From Leucogyrophana mollusca (Eukaryota; Basidiomycota; Agaricomycetes; Boletales), in assembly GCA_021014945.1 (NCBI GenBank), contig MU266548.1:1-47412 (forward strand): 47,412 nt of DNA. Direction: 5' to 3'. A program made the position numbers and the translations under genes. The notes under the pieces are model-generated. The model saw only the letters and a list, made by a program, of their open reading frames with translations, made no database searches and was not told the origin of the DNA. Below are positions 22,961 through 35,762 of this stretch, piece by piece (position 1 is the first letter of the stretch; each line of letters begins with the position of its first letter).

Positions 22961-24029
22961 GTTCGTATAGGCTGAATAGTCGCTTGGTTTTGCGTGCGAA
23001 CCACGCGGAAGGCGCGTACAAACTCGAGAACAAAGCCCACAGAAGCCTTGACAGGCGCGAGATCGTCGGCTCCACACTCGTGCGTCGTCGGTTTGCTCGC
23101 CTCGAGAGCGTGCTAAAGTTGATTATTCCTAGCCATTCGTCATCAACATAACTAGAGTTGTAGAGGCGTCGAGCGACGATAAAGATGAGGCACAGGTCGG
23201 TTCCTTTTTACCGCTGCGTTACGTGCCTCTCAGCAAATTTGGTAGATTGACCACCCTGCTCCCTTGCAAGAAGCACCGGCAGCCCCTTGAATATCCAAAC
23301 TCCCCGGGTCTATCACTATTTTTACTCCTTTCTATATTCTTTTCCGATGGTTTTATCGAATCAGCTCGAAGTTCCTTAGGATCAATGTACGCGGATATAG
23401 CTGCGTCTCTTTAACCGGGTGTATGATTGTCACGATGTGGAGGACCCCATCGAGAGACATCTCCATGCGCCCACATCGTTATAATTCACAGCATCTCGAA
23501 CGATGTCTTAGACCGGATGACAAGGGAGAAGGGATGAAGTTTGAAACTTGTTGACTCCAACGTTCTGATTGCATAAATCTTGCGAAGGCTCGACTCGAAA
23601 GCCAAAGTGGGAAATCGAGGTACAGAGGGGATATAATGTGTGACGATGTCTGTTCGTTCCTTGTCACTGGAACTCCTTACAGTGTTATTTTTGCATCGAC
23701 TGAAGCCCGTCAAATGGACTATCAATTGATGCAATGTCATTGAGTCCCAGCCGGAAGTCGCGAGAACATGAGTTTAGTAAGGGGAGGCAAGATTGGGCAA
23801 GGTACAATGTGATCCGAGTCCTCATGAATGTCCTCAAGCGTGTGTCTCGAAGGCTATCCAGCGAAACACTACTCAATATTCATGACCAGCGCGAATGCAC
23901 GAGAACTGTTCAAGAGGTGCCAATGGGGAGGGAAAGACCACAGCAACGTCACTTCATACACAGTCATGTTCATACACGGGAACCATGGCGTAAGTACGAA
24001 CTAGTTTTGAAGTCGCAGATAGCCGTGGT
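22961..24029. other. Spacer with repeats, right of DUF6534 gene 1
   Basis: 22961-23409 shows nothing supportable. 23410-23680 is one member of a dispersed direct repeat. 23700-24029 is the 3' flank of FunK1 copy 2, shared with copy 1. Confidence 0.5.
23410..23680. repeat. Dispersed direct repeat, copy a
   Basis: Aligns by eye in the same orientation with 28985-29280. Shared anchors are gggtgta..g.(t)tgtcacgatg, CCCCATCGAGAGAC, CACAGCATC.CGA, AGACCGGATG and AGAAGGGATGAAGTTTGAAA, then GGGAAATC.AGGTAC. No reading frame is conserved. The other copy sits upstream of DUF6534 gene 2. Confidence 0.65.
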
Positions 24030-25405
24030 TCAGGATTTTGCAGACTTCGCAAGTGCTCGAGCGGGGTGTCGCTTTATCCATGTTTCATGTTTCTCTTTTG
24101 CGACCTCAAACTCCTTGAAGAGGGCCTCATCATGGCTCGCCACGAAACGCTCTTCCTCTGCTCCATGTGCATCCTCGTCGTCACTATCGCTCGAAGGGGA
24201 AGATCGACAACCCCGTCGGTGTAAGATAGCCATCAAGCGCAGTGCCAGACGCCAGTTCCGCTCGTGCGAAGGTGACGGGGTAACCATTGCAAAACCTCGA
24301 TTAATGAAAGAATGCTTTTTTCCCTCGCAAAGTTCCTCATTGGCTTTCAGCCATGCGTCGAGATGTCGAGATTGCGGCCTCCTCTCTTGACCATCTCGAA
24401 AGCGGAGACAGACCCACACCAGGACCCAGACAAAAGATTCCGCGTCGTGTCGATACATATGCGTGATTTCCCCGTCGAGACCTTCCGGACTGAGCAACTC
24501 TCGAGCCATGAACAGGACCGTGCCCATGCGCTGGTTTCCGCCAAGGCCTTCGTTGTCCGCCAAACTGGCAAGGTCGAAGTCGTTTAAGACGCCTACTACT
24601 CGGCCCGATTTATCCCTATAGTACATCAGATTGCCAACACTGATGTCCCGGTGGTGAATGCCTCCTTCCCAAAGCTCACGATGGCCTGCAGGCGGTGTCA
24701 GGTATTAATGCAATCGCAGGATGTTTGCACTTACAAAGGACACAATCCCACCACGCAGAGAAGAACTCGTCGCCAGATAGCTCGGTGATAGGTAATAGCT
24801 TCGGGAAAACGAGGATGTACAGTGAGCGACTCCCCTCCCTGGGACCAGCGATACCCAACGCCTCACGGAGTTCCGCCGTGGAGTTCTCGAACTTGTGCCA
24901 GAAGAGGAGCTTGGGGATGTGACCCTCGACCTTCGGGTTTCCTTTGGCGAGTCGGCTTACTTGCTGTAGGATGGTCACTTCGCCGGTGCGTGAATCCTCT
25001 GGCCAGAAGACTTTCGCAACCATGTCCTTCCCGGGATGTTGTTTCTCTAGCTGGGGACTAGTTACGCGTAACACGTCGGTGGCGCGCCCGTTGACTCCGA
25101 AATGTGTCACTCTCTCCTTGGAGTCTAGGTGAAGGGTGAGTTCGACGCCACCCGCCTGTACGAGAATGCCCCGCTCCTTCGTCGATGTTGAAATGGGCTT
25201 GAACAGCGTGTTTCTGCCCCAGTTTGCGAGCGACAGCCGCTGTAGGCAGAAAAGTAAAACCAAGAACCGCGGGAGGTCCTGGATGAAATCAATTGCCGTG
25301 CATTCAATGGGGCTCTGGCGATCGCATAGCCAGACCCACACTGTACTGTCTGCAAACGTATTGTGAGCGTGACGCACCGCTTGTGCATGTCTCATACATA
25401 CCAGC
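23700..25405 (-). repeat. Inverted-repeat arm A' (FunK1 copy 2 3' part plus flank)
   Basis: Counterpart of 19380-21035 on the opposite strand. It covers the kinase domain, stop codon and ~330 bases of 3' flank of FunK1 copy 2. Confidence 0.75.
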
Positions 25406-26632
25406 TATAATGAGGTTGATGAGATGGTTTGTGCCAAGATGCGCAGCGAGCATCTCCGCAGCATAGCTCGCTGTTCGGACTGTGGCGATCGGTGTCTCCG
25501 GGTGTTGGGGCTGAGGTTCTATCTTCCCTCGTTTTCTAAACGTTTCGTCCGCCGCCTGTGCTTCTGGCTTCCGCTTTAGACCTAGGCCCCCCGGATTGTT
25601 GGCCAGGTTGGCGAGGGCTCTGGCTGTGGGGATCACCTCCCTGGTCGATTGACGAGCTGTAGTCCAAAAATATAAGTATCCAGCAACGACAACGAGTGAT
25701 CTGCTTACTAGATGCTGACGTGGTGGTCCTTGACCCATCCTTGGTGCTCGACGTACCATTCTCCGTTTGTCCCATCGGAGTCGATCCTGGGGCGGCGGAA
25801 GTAGCCGGGGGGATAGCCGCCTCTGTGTCCTCCGTAGGGTCGAGTGACTGGAGATACTCCGTCGACGAATAAGGAATCGCGGGGGCTTCATCTTGTTGAA
25901 TGGTGTACGATGCAGGGGGCTCCGTGAGCTGGCGTTTTGTCGACTTGAACTCAACGACGGACAGGATATCCTTCCACTGCAAGCACCTTTCTTCACCTGC
26001 GGATTTGTCTTCGCCTGGTCTCTGCCACGCGTAGTTCGCGGCATGTTCAGAACATCCACGCGTGGTCCAAGCCCTGGACACTTCGGTGGGGACAATCACA
26101 ACGTCGGGTTTCCGACGTGTTGTCATACCTCGATCATATTGATTACTTAGAGATGGATCGTTCTGCTGGAAAATGATAGGGTCGCCGGACTCGTCTGGAA
26201 GCCCTTGAACGTGAGTATGTCGAAGAGCCTCTAACGCGATGTTACAGGCTGAGATCCAAGGTCTATAACGGTCCGTCTCTATCAGAGGGCCCGCGCTGAC
26301 CCGCACGCGTCAGATGGCTGTATCATGGACCAGGACGTTGAGCCTCACTATTCCTGCAGATGAGTCCGGATGGCGGAAGTCTTTATGGCCGGTTCGCCAC
26401 GATTTGTGCTCGTGACAGGCTGGCCGTTGCAAATGGGAAGCACGGCTCGAAGACAGCGGTCTCGTAGCTCCTTTGCTGGCGGCGGCTTTGTCTGGTTTGG
26501 TGACGGGTGGTCAGTGGCGTTTTGTTTCCAACAACGGAGCAAAAGGGTGTCCAACAGGGAATCGACGTCGCAAATCTGAGTGCTCTCTACGTCGCGAGCC
26601 ATCCAAGGTCCATTGATCAGATGCATATACAT
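24030..26632 (-). CDS. FunK1-type protein kinase, copy 2 (intact)
   Basis: Only complete FunK1 gene in the window; a putative fungal-specific protein kinase. Start 26632 (MYMHLINGPWMARD). Exon 1 ends QEY across a GTGAGG..GGTCAG intron; exon 2 carries YRPWISACNIALEALRHT, RKPDVVIVPTEVS and WKDILSVVEFKSTKRQ. A further intron joins to REVIPTARALANLANN and the basic RKRGKIEPQPQ. Then SYAAEMLAAHLGTNHLINL and a GTATGT..TGCAG intron lead to VWLCDRQSPIECTAIDF. The kinase core has HFGVNGRATDVL, MVAKVFWPED (Lys), an intron near 24690-24735, HHRDISVGNLMYY, LNDFDLASL, MARELLSPEG and a C-terminal tail with a Ser/Asp/Glu patch. HRDxS and DFD replace HRDxK and DFG, normal for FunK1. All splices I tried stay open. 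Substrate unknown. Confidence 0.85.
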
Positions 26633-27165
26633 AAGTTATGAACGCGACGCACCGGACCCAGGCATACTCGATGTGGTTGCTCCTCACGCCTCACGGCTGA
26701 CTTTGCGGATTCTAACATTGTTACTGACAACATGCACCCACAACATTGAACAGACTCAGCGGCTGAGACTCCAGTTCCGACCGGACTCTGTCGAAAAGCG
26801 CGCCACGACAACACGCCGTCTAGCACGTGTTTTGATTTCCTTTCTCAGCTACGACCCCCTTGTGGTCACAACCGTAGAACTTCATGATTTAGCATTTAAC
26901 CACGACCTGCATAATACAGCTTATGTTCTTCGGCTTGCCCATATTCAAGCCGGTCACAACTATCCTGCCTCAGAACAGGCAGAAGTGAACCCTTCTGCAT
27001 CATTACATAATATGTACATCTACTTGACTAAAGTGAACCCAATTCTGCAACACCTCGGTTGGTTGGAGTAGCAGGACACAGAGCGATACAGGCCCCGTCA
27101 TCCAGATAGATGGCCGTGGAGGAATACGGCGACAGTGGACTCTTGTACCTGTGCCGTGTCATGCC
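24620..27165 (-). repeat. Inverted-repeat arm B' (FunK1 copy 2 and its 5' flank)
   Basis: Matches the reverse complement of 44727-47231 over about 2.5 kb: all FunK1 exons and introns up to the catalytic loop plus ~530 bases upstream (e.g. GTAGCAGGACACAGA.CGATACA, GATAGATGGC.GTGG). The two arms enclose 17.5 kb. Confidence 0.8.
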
Positions 27166-27210
27166 AGGTCCGGCCAACGGCCAGGATAATGGTGGTCCTT
27201 GCGGTCCTGG

Positions 27211-27528
27211 TCAGAGCCTGTCACGGCAATGGGGTCCTGTCAAGCAGGGACATATCTGGTCCTCCTTCGAGCTCTCGCCCTCCAGTTCCGAAGACGTCAC
27301 CGCCACTCGTGTGATATTGAACACGATTGGTTCACTCTGAGAATTTTCACCGTTGAGATGACAATGAGAATGAGATTGAAATGAGATTGACGCCGGGTTT
27401 CTCCTAACGGACATGACCGGACTTACGCGCGCGGCCCCTTCTCCCGAGCCAAATTCAACGACGGTGGGACCATAGTCTCGCAGGAGCAACCGCCCATTTA
27501 GCCTAGTAGTTGCTGGGTCAGCACTCAT
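27211..27528 (-). CDS. Small two-exon gene, 75 residues, unrecognised
   Basis: ATG 27528 (MSADPATTRLNGRLLL). Exon 1 ends at 27427 with a strong GTAAGT donor; exon 2 starts at 27336 after TTCTCAG and ends at the stop at 27211. The intron is 90 nt. The product contains LRDYGPTVVEFGSGEG and an acidic ELEGESSKEDQICPCLTG end with a CPC pair. No signal peptide or membrane segment. It lies between FunK1 copy 2 and DUF6534 gene 2 on the same strand, and could be the remaining 5' part of a longer gene. The intron length is a multiple of three and has no in-frame stop, so the splice is not forced. Confidence 0.35.
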   Translation of the reverse strand: MSADPATTRLNGRLLLRDYGPTVVEFGSGEGAARVSPVMSVRRNPASISFQSHSHCHLNGENSQSEPIVFNITRVAVTSSELEGESSKEDQICPCLTGPHCRDRL

Positions 27529-27765
27529 AGTGGAAAGGAAGGATGAGATCGCACGCAGCCAACAATGCATTCGTGAAAACTGTTGGGCGAATTGAGACGG
27601 TTGGAGGACGGAGGAATGGACACTTACCACTAGGTAGGAACATATATAAACCAAGCCATATATCTGCAAATATGGCATCAGGACATCGTGATTGTGTCTG
27701 CGTGATTATTTTATGCCCTCACAATTCTGCGGCATGGTCCAGAACTGGGACATTTGATATCAGCA

Positions 27766-28841
27766 TTATCGCTTAGAATTCATTTGCGATCCACCTACAC
27801 AGACAAGCTCTGCAATACTTTGCAGACTAGTTGTAGAAAATTTGAGTATCAATGGGGAGCATCATTTGGAGGCTCGAGTATGTACCTTGTAACCACCCCG
27901 GTCTCTGGAAAATATACTTATAGTATATTATCTAGGGAGGGCGTGGGTATTGGATCAGCACTCACCGATAGTCCATACGATCAGCCGATCGACAGATCTT
28001 GAAGTCCTGTAAGCAAGCCAATTATGATATTACGATGAATATGCCGAGTATGGATAAATTTTACCGTCCCAGGACAGATCGACTCTCTGTCTTCAAGCGC
28101 CAGATCAAACTAGCGCTGGTCGCCATGTCACAAGCTACAGCAGTGACCAGGGATGCTGTGACGCTTAGCTCCTGGGTATGTATTAGATTGAGGTATTGAG
28201 CGATATCGTTGCTGGATCTTGCATAGATGATTCCGAACGCCGTCAAGACGCAGGCAAGAGCCAGCAAGGCGAGTGACGCGCACATGAAGACGAGGAATTT
28301 GAAGTATGAGATCTTCCAGAGTCGATAGATGAAGAAGCCCTGTTCAAATATGAATAAGAACACCTCGCGGTGGGGGGAAGTCATACATGCATACCCTGAC
28401 GAGAAAAGAGACGAGAGCGCTGATGACTACTTCCAGATTTGTGGAAATAGGAAAGGCTTGAAGCTCCTTGGTATTACTGTACGCGGCTATAACCGCAAGG
28501 CACAGGTTTGCTGAAAGACAACTCATGTGCACGAACAGGACTGTACTATGCAAATCAAAATGCCTGTTGAGCACCTTACATAGTTGAACCCAGTGTAGAC
28601 TTTAACTTACAACACAATCGCAACCTGCGTGCAAAGATGTTCGGATATAATGTTAACATATGTTGCACTGAGGATAAGGACTCGGCATTACCAACAGCTT
28701 GAACGTGTAGAAATCTTTGCGAAACATACTGAAATAGATGCAGACTTGGATGGTCGCGCATCCAAATAGGATGGCGGCGACGATAACGCCAGGTAGCAAG
28801 GGTCCAATGACGAGCTTGGGGTCAAATGTCGTTGTGTCCAT
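27766..28841 (-). CDS. DUF6534-type multi-pass membrane protein, gene 2
   Basis: Paralogue of the gene at 21669. Start 28841 (MDTTTFDPKLVIGPLLPG). Segments: VIVAAILFGCATIQVCIYFS, STVLFVHMSCLSANLCLAVI, ISTNLEVVISALVSFLV, GFFIYRLWKISYFKFLVFMC, LALLALACVLTAFGIIY and TASLVTAVACDMATSASLIW. Spliced exons then give RTSRSVDRLIVWTI and ETGVVTS at the same borders as gene 1. After that the family's final hydrophobic segment is missing: a short exon (SLQSIAELVCVG...) ends at 27766, so the 3' end is degraded or mis-spliced. A decayed copy of its middle exons lies at 42245-42765. Membrane location is inferred; function unknown. Confidence 0.6.
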
Positions 28842-29406
28842 GGTCGTATGTTGATGTTAGCCAATAGCTCTTGCACTGCCGACGATACTTATACAAGGGT
28901 CACTTGCACACCGCCTGTTCAATCAGTTTGGTGTCATCCACAATGATGAGGAATGGCCGTGTCACGGTCAGGGACTCCCTTCAACAGGGTGTACGGTATG
29001 TCACGATGCGGAAGGCCCACGGGCAAAACCCCATCGAGAGACTTGTCTACGCGCCTACACCGTGATCACTCACAGCATCCCGAGCGACGCCTCAGACCGG
29101 ATGCCAAGATTGAAGAGAGAAGGGATGAAGTTTGAAACTGTGTTGATAAGGTCCTGTTTGCATCGCACAGGCTCGAAGCCAAGCTGGGAAATCAAGGTAC
29201 GAGAGCCGCCGATGTTTGATCTTACAGCTAGACGGCTTCAGGACAGCGGATATGATGCATGATCGTGCCTGTTCGATAACAGAAGGTCGAAAACAACAAA
29301 GTCGCTCAGTACTGCAGATTGAAACGCCGACCCGCACGGATGCCGATTACAGCGAAGATAAGAATCCAATATGTATACAATGAAGATATAACTTACTTAC
29401 ACAAAA
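28842..29406. other. Spacer with repeat between DUF6534 gene 2 and nitronate monooxygenase
   Basis: A TATA-like TGTATAAGTA on the minus strand (about 28888-28897) lies ~50 bases before the DUF6534 gene 2 start codon. Most of the rest is the second copy of the dispersed repeat. Confidence 0.4.
28985..29280. repeat. Dispersed direct repeat, copy b
   Basis: Same-orientation counterpart of 23410-23680; anchors are described there. Copy b is a little longer because of small insertions. Confidence 0.65.
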
Positions 29407-30965
<1,559 letters not shown>

Positions 30966-31139
30966 TGTGGACTTGACTGTTCGCGTCGAGAAGGAGGTAC
31001 GTTGTTGTGAGAAAAGGTTGGGATATTGAATCCACTGAGCTTGAAGACTTTGTCGGTCAAGTGAGGGGAAGCGGAACGCCTGGAAAGACTTGGACGGACG
31101 ATGGTAATGGCGCAATGATGTGTAAAATCTAGCGCGCAT

Positions 31140-31659
31140 GCTCTGCCATGGTGAGCCTTGGAAACGCAGAGGATATCTGGTGAAACACCGGCATGTGATA
31201 AACCCGACCCGACCAAGCGTATGGGGAAATGCTACCAAATTTGGATATCCGCTGCTAAGTCCGTGACTGCGCCTGTGCCAATGGATCCAAATGGTGCTAC
31301 TCTTGTCACTGAATATCTGAATCTTCAAGGAGACGATTCAGATTCGAATCTTACAAAAATCGATCCGTGGGCGTATACACGTGTCCTTTCGGGGGATAAA
31401 CTGTTGGGGGACACTTTCCACCCGTGGAGGACTCCCAACTGTAAGGTACACATCTATAAAACGGCGAAGACTCGTTCGTACTATCAAGGACGCGTAGGTA
31501 CATCGCTTGGGTAGCCACACCCACCTGGAGCTACCGAGCACCAGGACTCACATATCTGCTTAGGCCAGTGGGTATCAGATAGATGCTTCCACAGACGATG
31601 TACTCAGTATCCTGTAGCAGCCTTTCGCCCCTGCTCGCGAGTCCCGTGACACAATCACC
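31140..31659. promoter_or_regulatory. Divergent spacer, nitronate monooxygenase / MYND gene
   Basis: Presumed promoters for both outward-facing genes. No domain-bearing frame; no clear sites. Confidence 0.35.
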
Positions 31660-33823
31660 ATGGATGCCTCGGAAGTCAAGCGAACCTTGAGGCACTTGCC
31701 CCGGACCACCCGAGTGAGTTGATCCATGATCCTTCACCTCAATCAACTCCAACGTCAATCAATATCAGGCCTTGGCAGAGAAGGCTGTTCATGGCTCCCT
31801 CGAGCATCTCCAGCGCCTGGCATCCATGGCCCACGAGCTACGACCACATTGTACAACTATTCTCCCAGTCTTTTTTGTCCACATAGATCCGGCTCGCATA
31901 CCTGAGCAAATTACCCCGGAGGTGGTGCAAGACATCATGCGAGCAAAGTGGTCACTCATTGGCCTTGCGGAGTTGCTTCACGAACATCTGCTCGAAGCCA
32001 GCACCGGAGGGGCTCTTTGCGCTTATGTGGCATCCAAGTGGAACCTCCTTTACCGCTGGATACCTTTCTTTTATCACCACTTTCTTGCGGATACCCCTTC
32101 CGCTCATTCCTCTGAAATCCACTCACTCGTTTCGGTCACCGAAGCCCTGAAGGTGACACTTGAACCCATGATCGCACTGTGTCGTACTCCCACGGGCGGA
32201 CCTGCGCTGGCACATTCTACCATCGCGATGCATGAAACATTGATGCAGCTGTGGATCATAGTCGGAAATCTGGAGGAGCGCGATATCACCCCTCAATACG
32301 GGAGACCCAGCAACGAGATACTCGCACAGTTTCGGCTATCTGCCAGCACGATCGTACGATTGTTCTTTGTCCCCGATGTCCCACATTCCAAATTCATCCA
32401 GGCCGCTGGGGGACCCTTGATTGTGGTTTCCACACTTCTTAAATACCTTCGCGCCGTGGCGGCGGAATTGAAGCGAGCAAGGAAATCCTTTGATCCAGAC
32501 GTCGTATCCGCGCCTCATGCTGATGCATGCTTCACATTCGTCCTTTCAAGCAGTTTTTCCAACTGTGTACGGACTGCGCATTGGATTAGTCGAAACGACG
32601 ACTTCATTCAAGAGGCGCTCATTTCAAGGCGATCGATTCATACAGTGGCCACTTGCATCGCTCAACTATGGCCGAATCTCGTTCGGGTGCTCGATCACGT
32701 CTCGCAGAAGAATATGAATGAAGGGCGAGACGAGCTCTTTCATGGTTATGACTATATATTGTTCGCGATCTTGTATGCCGATGACCCCGTAGCTATTACC
32801 TGCGAGGCCCTCAACTCTCGCCTGCTCGAGAGCATCCTACAAACAGTACCTTTGCATTATGGACTTCGACTCGAATCATTCTGGCAACTAGACGTAGAAC
32901 TACTATCTCGCATCCCTACCCTGCTTATGTTTGACAGGGTGCTTCTCGCGGCGACTAAAAGCCTGTCTAGGATCGCGGTGCAACACATCGACGTACATGC
33001 TCGCTGTGACCTTGCTCTGTGGAATGGCTGGAGCCACTTCAGGAACACCGTGGCTTGGTATGCGGCCATCAAGGAGAGGGTAGCAGAAAGGCCTACCTAT
33101 GGCATTGCCTGTTGCGGCCGAGAGGTGAGAGAAATTGTCCTTCGCCATTCCCACCCCCCATCTCATAGTCGAGCACCACATGGACAGTGTAAAGTTCAGG
33201 AAGGCGATTTTGAGCTCTTTCGTTGCTCGGGCTGCTTGTTAACCAAGTACTGCTCGAAACAATGCCAGCGATCAGATTGGAAGCAGCGACACCGAACGCT
33301 GTGCAGCTTTTTGAAAAAGGCCGTCCCGAGGTTGGCTCCTCTCATCTTTTCCCGTCCCAACTTTCACTAACTGTGTTTCAATTCGAGCTGTGGAGACATC
33401 AGACGAAACTTGCCGATGATTACATTGATAGAGATGAACTACCGGGAGAGGATGCAGCGATCACTAGATGATGTGCGACGTTCGAACTCGAGCCCTGGTT
33501 ATCGCGGGGAAATAGCTGTCGAGCTGGACATGTCGTTCTGCCCTCCGCGAACCGCGATTCACCCGGTCGAGGGGTACTCAGACGTCTTCGTTGACGATCC
33601 GATACACACCCAGCTCTTTCAGCGCGTTCTCGACGAGTTCGGGGGCGTCCTGATGCTTGTCACATTGCGGCTGGGACACGACGTATATAGAATACTCAGT
33701 CCAGCCGCTATAATGCGGGTTTATCTCGACTGGCCAAAGGATCATAAGGAGACAAGTAAGTATTGACTGCTTACTTCAAGTTGGTTTCCCTGGTTGAGCT
33801 ACTTCCTGGCAGCTCCGAGATGA
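31660..33823 (+). CDS. MYND zinc-finger protein
   Basis: Agaricomycete protein with a long helical N-terminal region and a C-terminal MYND finger for protein-protein contact. Exons: 31660-31713 (MDASEVKRTLRHLPRTTR), 31769-33330, 33388-33755 and 33813-33823. The last intron has a perfect GTAAGT donor, and the third exon follows a CTAAC branch site. The MYND core is RCSGCLLTKYCSKQCQRSDW then RHRTLC, i.e. CxxC, YCSxxCQ and HxxxC. The first Cys pair of the canonical finger is displaced (CKVQEGDFELF). The downstream exon gives MITLIEMNYRERM and VDDPIHTQLFQRVLDEFGG. No SET domain is seen. Probably nuclear or cytoplasmic adaptor; function unassigned. Confidence 0.8.
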
Positions 33824-33988
33824 ACCAGAGCGGCTTGGCACTCAAAAGAAGTAGCGGATAGTTGTTCATTATCCAATGCCTTCATCCAGTCAGCTTCCAG
33901 ATCTATGCAGGCGGGAACCGCCGGGACGCCTAAGCACACCCACCCCGCCCCATGCGCCGCAACACTCCATTCCCCCAACAGCAACATG

Positions 33989-35523
33989 CTACTCAATTCC
34001 ACCCACAGCAAGCTCGTAAGCGCTCACAAACGCGAACCTCTCCAGGTCTCCCCGCAACCACTCCTCGTCCTCTCCGCGCACCCTCGCGCCGATCTCCATA
34101 TAGACCGCTCTCAGCGGATACCCATTGCGCCGCCGTATCGCCACGACCGCGCGCATCATCTCGCCCGTGATGCCCGACGTCCTCAGCGTCTGGAGCGTCG
34201 GCAGCCACGTGGACCGCTCGCCGCCACACCCGACGAGCTGGAAGAACTCGAGGCCCAGCGCGCCCATGTGCAGCGTGATCCTCCGGATGCTGCGGAGCTC
34301 GCGGTACAGCAGCGCGGCGCAGTGGGAGTCGCATTGGAGCTCGCAGAGGGTGAGGTCTTCGAGGCTCCAGAGGGCGCAGAGCGGAGAGCTGCGCGGTGGG
34401 GGCGGGGGTAAGCGTGTGGTGGGTGCGACGAGCTGATGGACGAGGTCGGTGAAGTCTTCCTCGTTGAGATGGAGCTTTAGGCTCTTCAAGGACGGTGTTG
34501 CGAGCCTGCTGAGTAGGCCGGTGACGCGACCCAGTGAGAGACACCCGAGCTCCATGACCTTGAGCGAGGGCAGCTCAACGATGCCATACGACGCTTCTCC
34601 CGCACCATCCGTACCGGGTCGACACCACTGCGGACCAGAATCATACACCCTAAGAGTCTCAACGGGGGAAGCACTCAGAATCCGCGCAAAGGCGTTCCAA
34701 GAGGGCCGCGTTTTCGCGCGATGGTTCACCAGGTCAATACTCCTGAGGCTCGCGCCACCCACGAGCCAATCCTGGCCCCACTCCACGTCGACGCCGATCG
34801 CGGTGAACGCCTTCATCCGCGGCAAGACGCCGCCAAAGAAAGTGATCGGAGGAAAGTGCTGCTGCACGCCGTCCCTCGACACCGCGACGGCGACCACCAG
34901 CACCTCAAGCTGCACGGGCACCGGCAGGGGCGGCACGCTCAGCACCGGGAGGAAGCACGTCTCCAGCTGGTGGTAGCACGCCACGTGCAGCTCGAACGCG
35001 CGCCAGCGCGCGATGTGCGGCGCGAGTAGGGCCAGCACCGCGGTCAAGTCGGCGTCGGACATGGGCGCTGGTCCGCTGCCATCGACATCGAGAGAGGCAT
35101 CGGGGAGGGGGGTAGTTTCAATGGCGACGTCGATGGGGAGGTTTTGGCTGCGGGAAAGCCATGCGGCTGCTTGGTCGAACGGCGGACGCTTCGTGTAGCG
35201 CACGTACACCTCTGTCCACAGCGCGGGCGTCGCGAGTGCGACGGTGCGCCAGTGGACGCAGACGTGGGAGACGAGCACTTGGAAAGGGAGGTCGGGCGGA
35301 GGAGGGTCTTGGGGAGAAGCGCCGTCGGTGGGTGTAGGCTCCCTGTCGGGGGGCGAATCCGATTCTTCGCCTATCTTGAATATGTACGACAGTAGCTCGA
35401 CGGGTAGGCGGTTGATCGCGCAAGCGAAGATGGGCCCTTTGTCTTTACAGGAAGAAAGGCATGATCGCGAGTAATGATAGAAGATAGAAGATGAGACTCA
35501 CCCACAGCCTTCGTGTTTGTCAT
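33989..35523 (-). CDS. F-box-like protein with C-terminal LRR-like region
   Basis: Putative SCF substrate adaptor of the large Agaricomycete F-box-like family. Exon 1 (35523-35502) encodes MTNTKAV. After a 59-nt intron, exon 2 (35442-33989) begins FACAINRLPVELLSYIFKIG (F-box helix 1), continues through an acidic/proline linker to VLVSHVCVHWRTVALATPAL (second half of the F-box), and then WTEVYVRYTK. The rest shows leucine-rich repeats: LPSLKVMELGCLSLGRVTGL, LATPSLKSLKLHLNEED, LCALWSLEDLTLCELQCDS and LPTLQTLRTSGITGEMM. About 490 residues, no frameshift. The target is unknown. Confidence 0.82.
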
Positions 35524-35762
35524 CGGACACTGCGCAATCCGCAAGCAGCTTTGTGTGATCTAGTGTTCGTTATCGCGATAGTTGCGGAGGGTGCTAGTAG
35601 TCGACCCTGCTATGGAACAATTCAAGGTGGTGCGGCGCCATTCGGGATGAGTGCCGTAGCAAGCATGGGTTGTTTGTCGTTGTTAGAAGTGAAAGGTGCT
35701 GGTAAACACACGCAAATAACATTCCACCCCACCCGAGTAAGTACTAGTCTTCCCTAGTCACG

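Noticed and set aside
26580..27071. 163-codon open frame on the plus strand, divergent from FunK1 copy 2, with a partial counterpart beside copy 3
   Set aside because: The related stretch beside copy 3 needs a different frame because of indels, so the frame is not conserved. It is best explained as duplicated 5' flank.
33993..34544. 183-codon frame overlapping the F-box gene
   Set aside because: Arg/Pro-rich shadow of the GC-rich F-box coding frame.
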